Below are positions 35,201-47,200 of a stretch of DNA of 64,000 nt, in pieces. This DNA comes from Aliamphritea hakodatensis (lineage in GTDB: Bacteria > Pseudomonadota > Gammaproteobacteria > Pseudomonadales > Balneatricaceae). Every line of letters starts with the position of its first letter. Position 1 is the first letter of the stretch. Where the stretch lies: NCBI RefSeq assembly GCF_024347195.1, contig NZ_AP025281.1:4526001-4590000 (forward strand), in the 5' to 3' direction. The position numbers and the translations under genes are program-made. The notes beneath the pieces were generated by a model. The model worked only from the letters and a program-made list of their open reading frames with translations, was not told where the DNA came from and searched no databases.

Positions 35201-38200
35201 GGCGCCATTCTCATCCGAGACCGTTACGGGGATGGTCAGGGTCTGCTCATCACCGGCGTCCATGCTGTCGTATGCTGCATCCTGCGGATTAAAGCTGTAC
35301 GAACCGTCGGTGTTCAGGCTGAAGCCTGCCGGCACAGTGGCACCCTCGGTGACGCTGAAGGTGAGCACGGCAGAGTCATCCACATCGGTCGCGGATAGCT
35401 GACCGGAAATCGCCGCATCACCTTCGTTAACGTTAGCCGTGGCATTCGCGCCCGCTACCGGCTCATCGTTAGTGCCGGTGACCGTAATCCGGATTTGCTG
35501 ATTATCGGTAGCACCGTGTTCATCAGTGACCGTAACCGGAATCGTTAATGTCTGCACATCCCCTGCATCCAGACTATCGTAAGCGGCATCCTGTGGATTA
35601 AAACTGTACGAGCCGTCACTGTTCAGACTGAAGCCTGCAGGTATACCTGCACCGTCGGTTACACTGAATGTCCAGGTAGCTGAATCATCCACATCGGTCG
35701 CGGATAGCTGACCGGAAATCGCCGCATCACCTTCGTTCACATTCGCAGTCGCATTCGCGCCCGCCACTGGCTCATCATTGGTGCCGGTAACTTTAATCTG
35801 GATCTGCTGAGTTGTGGTGGCGCCGTGTTCATCGCTGACGGTAACCGGAATCGTCAGCGTCTGCTCATCACCGGCGTCCATGCTGTCGTAGGCAGCATCC
35901 TGCGGATTAAAGCTGTACGAACCGTCGGTGTTCAGGCTGAAGCCTGCCGGCACAGTGGCACCCTCGGTGACGCTGAAGGTCAGCACGGCAGAGTCATCGA
36001 CATCGGTCGCGGATAGCTGACCGGAAATCGCTGTATCACCTTCGTTGACGTTAGCCGTGGCATTCGCGCCCGCTACCGGCTCATCGTTAGTGCCGGTGAC
36101 CGTAATCCGGATTTGCTGATTATCGGTAGCACCGTGTTCATCAGTGACCGTAACCGGAATCGTTAATGTCTGCACATCCCCTGCATCCAGACTATCGTAA
36201 GCGGCATCCTGTGGATTAAAACTGTACGAGCCGTCACTGTTCAGACTGAAGCCTGCAGGTATACCTGCACCGTCGGTTACACTGAATGTCCAGGTAGCTG
36301 AATCATCCACATCGGTCGCGGATAGCTGACCGGAAATCGCCGCATCACCTTCGTTCACATTCGCAGTTGCATTCGCGCCCGCCACTGGCTCATCATTGGT
36401 GCCGGTAACTTTAATCTGGATCTGCTGGGCCGCGGTCGCACCGTGCTCATCGCTGACAGTAACCGGGATGGTCAGGGTCTGCTCATCACCGGCGTCCATG
36501 CTGTCGTAGGCAGCATTCTGTGGATTAAAGCTGTACGAACCGTCGGCATTCAGGCTGAAACCTGCCGGTACGGTTGCACCTTCAGTCACACTGAAGGTCA
36601 GCACGGCAGAGTCATCAGCATCCGTGGCAGATAACTGACCGGAGATCGCTGTATCGCCTTCGTTCACATTGGCAGTGGCGTTAGCGCCCGCTACCGGTTC
36701 ATCGTTGGTGCCGGTAACCTTAATCTGAATCTGCTGGGTTGCAGTGCCACCGTCCTCATCCGAGACCGTTACTGGGATGGTCAGGGTCTGCTCGTCGCCA
36801 GCATCCATGCTGTCGTAGGCAGCATCCTGCGGATTAAAACTGTACGAACCGTCTGCGTTCAGGCTAAAACCTGCCGGTACGGTTGCACCTTCAGTCACAC
36901 TGAAGGTCAGCACGGCAGAGTCATCGACATCGGTCGCGGACAGCTGACCGGAGATCGCCGCATCACCTTCGTTGACGTTAGCCGTTGCATTCGCACCCGC
37001 TACTGGCTCATCGTTGGTGCCGGTGACTTTAATCTGAATCTGCTGAGTTGCAGAGCCACCGTCCTCATCCGAGACCGTTACTGGGATGGTCAGGGTCTGC
37101 TCGTCGCCGGCATCCATGCCGTCATAAGCAGCATCCTGTGGATCGAAGCTGTACGAGCCGTCGGCATTCAGGCTAAAGCCCGCTGGCACAGTTGCACCGT
37201 CAGTGACACTGAAGGTCAGGGTGGCCGAGTCATCGGCATCGGTCGCGGATAGCTGACCGGAGATCACCGCATCACCTTCGTTCACATTGGCAGTGGCGTT
37301 AGCGCCCGCTACCGGTTCATCGTTGGTGCCGGTAACCTTAATCTGAATCTGCTGGGTTGCAGTGCCACCGTCCTCATCCGAGACCGTTACTGGGATGGTA
37401 AGGGTCTGCTCGTCGCCGGCATCCATGCTGTCGTAGGCAACATCCTGCGGATTAAAGCTGTACGAACCGTCGGCATTCAGGCTAAAGCCCGCTGGCACGG
37501 TTGCACCCTCGGTGACGCTGAAGGTTAGCACGGCAGAGTCATCAACATCGGTCGCGGATAGCTGACCGAAGATCGCCGCATCACCTTCGTTGACGTTAGC
37601 CGTTGCATTCGCACCCGCTACTGGCTCATCGTTGGTGCCGGTAACCTTAATCTGGATCTGCTGGGTCGCGGTCACACCGTGCTCATCGCTAACAGTGACC
37701 GGAATCGTCAGGGTCTGTTCATCGCCGGCATCCATGCTGTCGTAGGCAGCATTCTGTGGATTAAAGCTGTACGAACCGTCGGCATTCAGGCTAAAGCCCG
37801 CTGGCACAGTTGCACCCTCGGTGACGCTGAAGGTCAGCACGGCAGAGTCATCTGCATCGGTGGCAGACAGCTGACCAGTAAGAGCAGCAGCCCCTTCATC
37901 CACTATCGATACAATATCAGCACCGGCAACCGGTGCATCGTTCTGACCGGTAACCGTAATCCTGATGTGTTGAGTATCAGTGGCTCCCTGATCATCGGTA
38001 ACCGTGACAGGAATTGTCAGCGTCTGAACATCCCCCTGATCTAAACTGTCATACGCACTGTGCTGGGGATTAAAGATAAAACTGCCGTCAGCATTCAGAG
38101 TAAAGCCCGCCGGTGCAGACACTCCTTCACTCACACCGAACGTGAGCACAGAACCATTATCAACATCTGTTGCGGCTAACTGCCCGGTTGCCGGTGCGGC

Positions 38201-41200
38201 ACCCTCAAACAGATTGAAAACCACATCCGGCCCGGCCTCAGGTCCATCATTAGTGCCCGTAACAATGACTTTAGCAACACCTGTGACAGAGCCGCCAAAG
38301 CCGTCACTTACCTGATAGCTAAAGCTGACTTCCCGGGTCTGCCCTGCCCCCAGATCCTGAAAATCACTGCCCGGATCAAAGCTATAAGAACCGTCGGTAT
38401 TAATTGTGACACTGCCTTCTGACGGCTGGCCACCTTCTACCAGGGTATAGGACAGTGAGTCATTGTCTGCGTCTGTAGCACTCAGAGTGCCACTGACCAC
38501 AGCGCCATCCTCATCAGCTGCACCGGTGTGTTCTGCAGCCACCGGCGCTGAATTATTCACCGCAACAGTAACGGTCTTAACAAATGTATCACCGCTGCCG
38601 CTTTCAGTGGATGTCACACTGGCTTCTAGGGTAAACCGCGTGGTTTCTGAAGGTACTTTAACCGACAGGCCATCCAGATCAGACTGCGGAACAACCCAGT
38701 CACCGTCTGCATTCTTCGTTCCGGCAGACAGCGTCGCATCTGCCGGAATACCGGACAGGACTACCCCGGATAATGATTCAGAACCATCAGTATCAACCCC
38801 CAGGCTGCTGGATATATTCAAAGGGATTGAATTCCCTTCATGAACATCCACGACCACATCATCGATATTAATATACCGGTCGCCGCTACCGTCAAATTCC
38901 ATGGCAACCCTGAACACATCGCCAAAGCCCGGCACTCCGGTAAAGTTCACCACAGAGGTTGCATTATCCTGAGCAATCGTCGTTACAGTATGAGTACCGA
39001 CAACATTGCCATCCTCATCGTAAGCTTTAAACGTGATTTCTTTACTTTCTGAATTCCGGTTAGTATCCGCATGGGGATTACCATTTGAAGAGAGCACCAG
39101 CGTTTTCAGTGCGAAAGTATTGCCATCAGACTCCTGAAACTCAGGTGGAACCGTGCCGCTATAACCGGTGCTTGCCAGCCCCTGATCGTTATGCGCATAC
39201 ATGTTCTTAAACTGGAAACCATCCTTTTCCGGATTATAGTCATTGCTGCTGTTATCGAAACTGATCGTTCTTTCCACTGTTCCGTCAACCGCCTGGCCTA
39301 CCTGCACTGTCAGATTCGGCTCATCAGCAACACCGGCAACCTCTATCGTGCTGCTGGCGTTAGTAAGCCCACCCTGGCCATCCGCAACGCTATACTGAAA
39401 GGCTGTATTACCACTCCAGTTATCATCCGGCGTAAACGTAAATGTATTGGTAACCGCATCAAAAGCCAGAGTGCCATTATCCGGCTGCTCAAAGCTGTCG
39501 ATGCTCAGAGTACCGCCATCAGCATCAGAGTCATTCCCCAGCAAGGCACTGGTGGTAAATACAACCGCTTTATCTTCCAAACCACTGATTGTTTCAGTGT
39601 TTGCAACCGGAGCGTCATTCGTGCCATTGACTGTAATATTTATCAGCTGAGTGTCTGAAGCCCCCTGCTGATCAGTCACAGTGACAGGTATCGCCAGAGT
39701 CTGCACCTCACCGGCGCTCAAACTGTCATAAGCAGCATCCTGCGGATCGAAGCTGTAGCTGCCATCACTGTTCAGCGTAAAGCCTGCCGGTACTGTTGCA
39801 CCGTCAGTCACGCTGAAGGTCAGCACGGCAGAGTCATCGGCATCGGTGGCAGATAATTGACCGGAGATCGCCGCATCGCCTTCGTTGACATTGGCGGTAG
39901 CGTTCGCGCCTGCTACCGGCGCATCGTTGGTGCCGGTAACCTTAATCTGGATCTGCTGAGTAGCGGTGGCGCCGTTCTCATCCGAGACCGTCACAGGGAT
40001 GGTCAGGGTCTGCTCATCCCCGGCGTCCATGCCGTCATAAGCTGCATCCTGTGGATCGAAACTGTATGAACCGTCGGTGTTCAGCGTAAAGCCTGCCGGT
40101 ACTGTTGCGCCTTCGGTGACGCTGAAGGTCAGCACGGCTGAATCATCGGCATCGGTGGCAGACAGCTGACCAGAGATCGCTGCATCACCTTCGTTGACGT
40201 TGGCTGTAGCATTCGCGCCCGCCACCGGTTCATCGTTGGTGCCGGTCACTTTAATCTGGATCTGCTGGGTCGCAGTCGCGCCGCTCTCATCGCTGACGGT
40301 GACAGGAATCGTCAGCGTCTGCTCATCACCGGCATCCATGCTGTCGTAGGCAGCATCCTGCGGATCGAAACTGTATGAACCATCTGCATCCAGGCTAAAG
40401 CCTGCCGGCACGGTTGCGCCTTCGGTGACGCTGAAGGTCAGCACGGCAGAGTCATCCACATCGGTCGCAGATAACTGACCGGAGATGGCTGCATCACCTT
40501 CGTTTACATTGGCGGTAGCATTCGCGCCCGCCACCGGTTCATCGTTGGTGCCGGTAACTTTAATCTGGATCTGCTGAGTGGCGGTGGCACCGTTTTCATC
40601 CGAGACCGTCACAGGAATCGTCAGGGTCTGTTCGTCGCCGGCATCCATGCTGTCATAGGCAGCATCCTGCGGATTAAAACTGTATGAACCATCAGTGTTG
40701 AGCGTAAAGCCTGCCGGTACGGTTGCGCCTTCAGTCACACTGAAGGTCAGGTTAGCTGATTCGTCTACGTCGGTCGCGGATAACTGACCGGAGATCGCTG
40801 CATCACCTTCGTTTACATTGGCTGTAGCGTTAGCGCCCGCCACTGGTTCATCGTTGGTGCCGGTAACTTTAATCTGGATCTGCTGGGTAGCAGTCGCACC
40901 GTGCTCATCGCTGACGGTGACCGGGATGGTCAGGGTCTGCTCGTCACCGGAATCCATGCTGTCGTAGGCAGCATCCTGAGGATTAAAGCTGTAGCTGCCA
41001 TCGGTGTTTAGCGTAAAGCCTGCAGGTACAGTTGCACCCTCGGTGACACTGAAGGTCAGCACGGCTGAATCATCGGCATCGGTCGCGGATAACTGACCAG
41101 AGATCGCCGTATCACCTTCGTTTACATTGGCAGTGGCGTTCGCCCCTGCCACCGGTTCATCGTTGGTACCGGTAACTTTAATCTGGATCTGTTGAGTGGC

Positions 41201-44200
41201 GGTGGCGCCATTCTCATCCGAGACCGTCACAGGAATGGTCAGGGTCTGTTCGTCGCCGGCATCCATGCTGTCATAGGCAGCATCCCGCGGATCGAAACTG
41301 TACGAGCCATCTGCGTTCAGGCTAAAACCTGGCGGTACGGTTACACCCTCGGTAACGCTGAAGGTCAACACGGCTGAATCATCGGCATCGGTGGCAGACA
41401 GCTGACCGGAGATCGCGGCATCACCTTCGTTGACGTTGGCTGTAGCATTCGCGCCCGCCACCGGTTCATCGTTAGTGCCGGTAACTTTAATCTGGATCTG
41501 CTGAGTAGCAGTCGCGCCGTGCTCATCGCTGACGGTGACAGGGATTGTCAGGGTCTGTTCGTCGCCGGCGTCCATGCTGTCGTAAGCAGCATCCTGCGGA
41601 TCGAAGCTGTACGAACCGTCGGTGTTCAGGCTAAAGCCTGCCGGTACTGTTGTGCCTTCAGTCACACTGAAGGTCAGGTTAGCTGATTCATCTACGTCGG
41701 TCGCGGATAACTGACCGGAGATGGCTGCATCACCTTCGTTTACATTGGCGGTAGCGTTAGCGCCCGCTACCGGTTCATCATTAGTACCGGTCACTTTAAT
41801 CTGGATCTGTTGAGTGGCGGTGGCACCGTTCTCATCGCTGACAGTAACCGGAATGGTCAGGGTCTGTTCGTCGCCGGCATCCATGCTGTCGTAGGCAGCA
41901 TCCCGCGGATCGAAGCTGTATGAACCATCAACATTCAGGCTAAAGCCTGCTGGCACAGTGGCACCCTCGGTGACGCTGAAGGTCAGCACAGCAGAGTCAT
42001 CGACATCGGTGGCAGATAATTGACCGGAGATCGCCGCATCGCCTTCGTTGACATTGGCGGTAGCGTTCGCGCCTGCTACCGGCGCATCGTTGGTGCCGGT
42101 CACTTTAATCTGGATCTGCTGAGTAGCGGTGGCGCCGTTCTCATCCGAGACCGTCACAGGGATGGTCAGGGTCTGCTCATCCCCGGCGTCCATGCCGTCA
42201 TAAGCTGCATCCTGTGGATCGAAACTGTATGAACCGTCGGTGTTCAGCGTAAAACCTGCCGGTACTGTTGCGCCTTCGGTGACGCTGAAGGTCAGCACGG
42301 CTGAATCATCGGCATCGGTGGCAGACAGCTGACCAGAGATCGCTGCATCACCTTCGTTGACGTTGGCTGTAGCATTCGCGCCCGCCACCGGTTCATCGTT
42401 GGTGCCGGTAACCTTAATCTGGATCTGCTGAGTAGCAGTCGCGCCGTTCTCATCCGAGACCGTCACAGGAATGGTCAGGGTCTGCTCGTCGCCGGCATCC
42501 ATGCTGTCGTACGCAGCATCCTGCGGATCGAAGCTGTAGCTGCCATCAGTGTTCAGCGTAAAGCCCGCTGGTACGGTTGCACCGTCAGTCACGCTGAAGG
42601 TCAGCACGGCAGAGTCATCGACATCGGTTGCGGATAGCTGACCGGTGATCTCGGTATCGCCTTCATCTACATTGGCAGTGGCGTTCGCCTCTGCAACCGG
42701 TTCATCGTTGGTGCCGGTAACCTTAATCTGGATCTGCTGAGTAGCAGTCGCGCCGTTCTCATCGCTGACAGTGACCGGAATGGTCAGCGTCTGCTCATCG
42801 CCGGCATCCATGCTGTCGTAGGCAGCATCCCGCGGATCGAAGCTGTACGAACCGTCTGCATCCAGGCTAAAGCCTGCCGGCACGGTTGCGCCTTCGGTGA
42901 CGCTGAAGGTCAGCACGGCAGAGTCATCCACATCGGTCGCAGATAACTGACCGGAGATGGCTGCATCACCTTCGTTTACATTGGCGGTAGCGTTCGCGCC
43001 CGCTACCGGTTCATCGTTGGTGCCGGTAACCTTAATCTGGATCTGCTGAGTTGCAGTGTCGCCGTGCTCATCGCTGACGGTAACTGGAATCGTCAGGGTC
43101 TGTTCATCGCCGGCATCCATGCTGTCATAGGCAGCATCCTGCGGATTAAAACTGTATGAACCGTCGGTGTTCAGGCTAAAACCTGCCGGCACGGTTGCGC
43201 CTTCGGTGACGCTGAAGGTCAGCACGGCAGAGTCATCCGCATCCGTCGCGGATAACTGACCGGATATGACTGCATCACCTTCATCAACATTGGCGGTAGC
43301 GTTCGCGCCCGCTACCGGTTCATCGTTGGTGCCGGTAACCTTAATCTGGATCTGCTGGGTCGCAGTGGCACCGTTTTCATCGCTGACGGTGACAGGGATT
43401 GTCAGGGTCTGTTCGTCCCCAGCATCCATGCTGTCATAGGCAGTATCCTGCGGATCGAAGCTGTACGAACCGTCGGTGTTCAGGCTAAAGCCCGCTGGCA
43501 CGGTTGCACCGTCAGTGACGCTGAAGGTCAGGGTGGCTGATTCGTCTGCGTCGGTGGCCGATAGCTGGCCACTGATCGCGGCATCATCTTCGTTCACATT
43601 GGCGGTGGCATTCGCGCCCGCCACCGGTTCATCGTTGGTGCCGGTCACTTTAATCTGGATCTGCTGGGTCGCAGTCGCGCCGTTCTCATCGCTCACGGTA
43701 ACCGGAATGGTCAGCGTCTGTTCGTCGCCGGCATCCATGCCGTCATAGGCAGCATCCTGCGGATCAAAGCTGTACGAACCATCAGCATTCAGGCTAAAGC
43801 CCGCTGGCACGGTTGCACCCTCGGTGACGCTGAAGGTCAGCACGGCAGAGTCATCCGCATCCGTCGCGGATAACTGACCGGAGATCGCGGCATCACCTTC
43901 GTTGACGTTGGCGGTAGCATTCGCGCCTGCCACTGGCTCATCGTTGGTGCCGGTAACTTTAATCTGGATCTGCTGGATCGCAGTGGCACCGTGCTCATCG
44001 CTGACAGTAACCGGAATGGTCAGCGTCTGCTCATCGCCGGCATCCATGCTGTCATAGGCAGCATCCTGTGGATTAAAGCTGTAGCTGCCGTCGGCGTTTA
44101 GCGTAAAGCCCGCTGGCACGGTTGCACCGTCAGTGACGCTGAAGGTCAGGGTGGCCGAGTCATCGACATCGGTCGCGGATAACTGACCGGAGATCGCCGC

Positions 44201-47200
44201 ATCGCCTTCGTTGACATTGGCGGTAGCGTTCGCGCCTGCTACCGGCTCATCGTTAGTTCCGGTAACCTTAATCTGGATCTGCTGAGTGGCGGTGGCACCG
44301 TTCTCATCGCTGACAGTGACAGGGATGGTCAGGGTCTGTTCGTCGCCGGCATCCATGCTGTCGTAAGCAGCATCCTGCGGGTTAAAGCTGTAACTGCCAT
44401 CGCTGTTTAGCGTAAAGCCTGCCGGTACGGTTGCGCCTTCGGTGACGCTAAAGTTCAGCACGGCCGAGTCGTCTGCATCGGTCGCCGACAGCTGGCCAGA
44501 GATCGCTGCATCACCTTCATTCACATTGGCGGTGGCGTTCGCCCCTGCAACCGGCTCATCATTAGTACCGGTAACTTTAATCTGGATCTGCTGGGTCGCA
44601 GTGGCACCGTTTTCATCGCTGACGGTGACAGGGATTGTCAGGGTCTGTTCGTCGCCGGCATCCATGCTGTCATAGGCAGCATCCTGCGGATCGAAGCTGT
44701 AGCTGCCATCACTGTTCAGCGTAAAGCCCGCTGGCACGGTTGCACCCTCGGTGACGCTGAAGGTCAGGATGGCCGAGTCATCGGCATCCGTCGCGGATAA
44801 CTGACCGGAGATGGCTGCATCACCTTCGTTTACATTGGCGGTAGCGTTCGCACCTGCTACCGGCTCATCGTTGGTACCGGTAACTTTAATCTGGATCTGT
44901 TGAGTGGCGGTGGCACCGTTCTCATCGCTGACAGTAACCGGAATGGTCAGGGTCTGTTCGTCGCCGGCATCCATGCTGTCGTAGGCAGCATCCTGGGGAT
45001 TAAAGCTGTATGAACCATCGCTGTTCAGGCTAAAGCCCGCTGGCACAGTTGCACCTTCGGTGACGCTGAAGGTCAGCACGGCCGAGTCGTCTGCATCGGT
45101 AGCAGATAGCTGACCGGAGATCGCCGCATCACCTTCATTTACATTGGCAGTGGCGTTCGCCCCTGCAACCGGTTCATCGTTGGTGCCGGTAACCTTAATC
45201 TGGATCTGCTGAGTAGCAGTCGCGCCGTTCTCATCGCTGACGGTGACTGGGATGGTCAGGGTCTGTTCGTCGCCGGCATCCATGCTGTCATAGGCGGCAT
45301 CACGCGGGTCGAAGCTGTAGGTACCGTCTGCATCCAGGCTAAAGCCTGCCGGGACCGTTGCCCCTTCAGTCACGCTGAAGGTCAGCACGGCGGAGTCATC
45401 GGCATCCGTCGCGGATAGCTGGCCGGAGATCGCTGCATCACCTTCGTTTACATTGGCAGTGGCGTTAGCGCCTGCCACTGGTTCATCGTTGGTGCCGGTA
45501 ACTTTAATCTGGATCTGCTGAGTAGCAGTAGCACCGTTTTCATCCGAGACCGTCACAGGAATCGTCAGGGTCTGTTCGTCGCCGGCATCCATGCTGTCAT
45601 AGGCAGCATCCTGCGGATCGAAGCTGTATGAACCGTCAGAGTTCAGGCTAAAGCCCGCTGGCACGGTTGCACCCTCGGTGACGCTGAAGGTCAGCACGGC
45701 AGAGTCATCGACATCGGTGGCAGATAGCTGACCGGAGATGGCTGCATCACCTTCGTTTACATTGGCAGTGGCGTTAGCGCCCGCTACCGGTTCATCGTTG
45801 GTGCCGGTAACCTTAATCTGGATCTGCTGAGTTGCAGTGTCGCCGTGCTCATCGCTGACGGTAACTGGAATCGTCAGGGTCTGCTCATCCCCGGCATCCA
45901 TGCTGCCATAGGCAGCATCCTGCGGATTAAAACTGTATGAACCGTCGGTGTTCAGGCTAAAACCTGCCGGCACAGTTGCGCCTTCGGTGACGCTGAAGGT
46001 CAGCACGGCAGAGTCATCGGCATCCGTCGCGGATAACTGACCGGAGATGACTGCATCACCTTCATCAACATTGGCGGTAGCGTTCGCGCCCGCTACCGGT
46101 TCATCGTTGGTGCCGGTAACCTTAATCTGGATCTGCTGGGTCGCAGTGGCACCGTTTTCATCGCTGACAGTAACCGGGATGGTCAGCGTCTGCTCGTCGC
46201 CGGCATCCATGCTGTCGTAAGCAGCATCCTGTGGATTAAAGCTGTACGAACCATCGGTGTTCAGGCTAAAGCCTGCCGGCACGGTTGCACCCTCGGTGAC
46301 GCTGAAGGTCAGGGTCGCAGATTCGTCGGCGTCGGTTGCAGACAGCTGACCAGAGATCGCCGTATCACCTTCGTTTACATTGGCAGTGGCGTTTGCGCCC
46401 GCCACCGGTTCATCGTTGGTGCCGGTAACTTTAATCTGGATCTGCTGAGTGGTGGTGGCGCCGTTCTCATCGCTGACAGTGACCGGAATCGTCAGCGTCT
46501 GTTCATCGCCGGCATCCATGCTGTCATAGGCAGCATCCCGCGGATCGAAGCTGTATGAACCGTCGGTGTTCAGGCTAAAGCCTGCCGGCACAGTTACACC
46601 GTCAGTGACGCTGAAGGTCAGCACGGCGGAGTCATCCACATCGGTGGCAGACAGCTGACCACTAATAACTGAATCACCTTCCAATACAGTACTGTGAACA
46701 TCAGCATCGGCAACAGGCGAATCATTTGTTCCGGCAACGGTAATCTGGATTTGCTGAACATCCGTTGCCCCCAGCTCATCTGTGACCGTAACAGGAATCG
46801 TCAGTACCTGACTGTCACCCACCGCAAGATGCTGATACGCACCGGCATCCGGTTCAAAACTGTAGTTTCCGTCAGCATCCAGACTGAATCCCGCAGGTGT
46901 ATCTGCTCCTGGTGTGACTGCAAATGTCAGTATGCTGCCATCATCTGCATCCGTCGCGATCAGTTGACCGGAAATGGCAGAACTCCCCTCTTCGACTGCT
47001 GCAGAAATATCCGCTCCGGCAACCGGTGCATCATTGGTGCCTTTGACCGTAATACGAATCTGTTGGGTATCCGTTGCCCCATGTTCGTCAGTTACCGTTA
47101 CCGGCACTGTAATTACCTGTGAATCACCGGCCCCCAGGCGCTGGTACGCACTATCAGCAGGATCAAAACTGTATTCCCCCTGAGCGCCCAATGAGAAACC

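Noticed and set aside
34859..46423. CRISPR array
   Set aside because: Repeats are contiguous 309-base coding units without spacers, in one open frame; the 13-bp array at 54218 also has no spacers and no cas genes are present.
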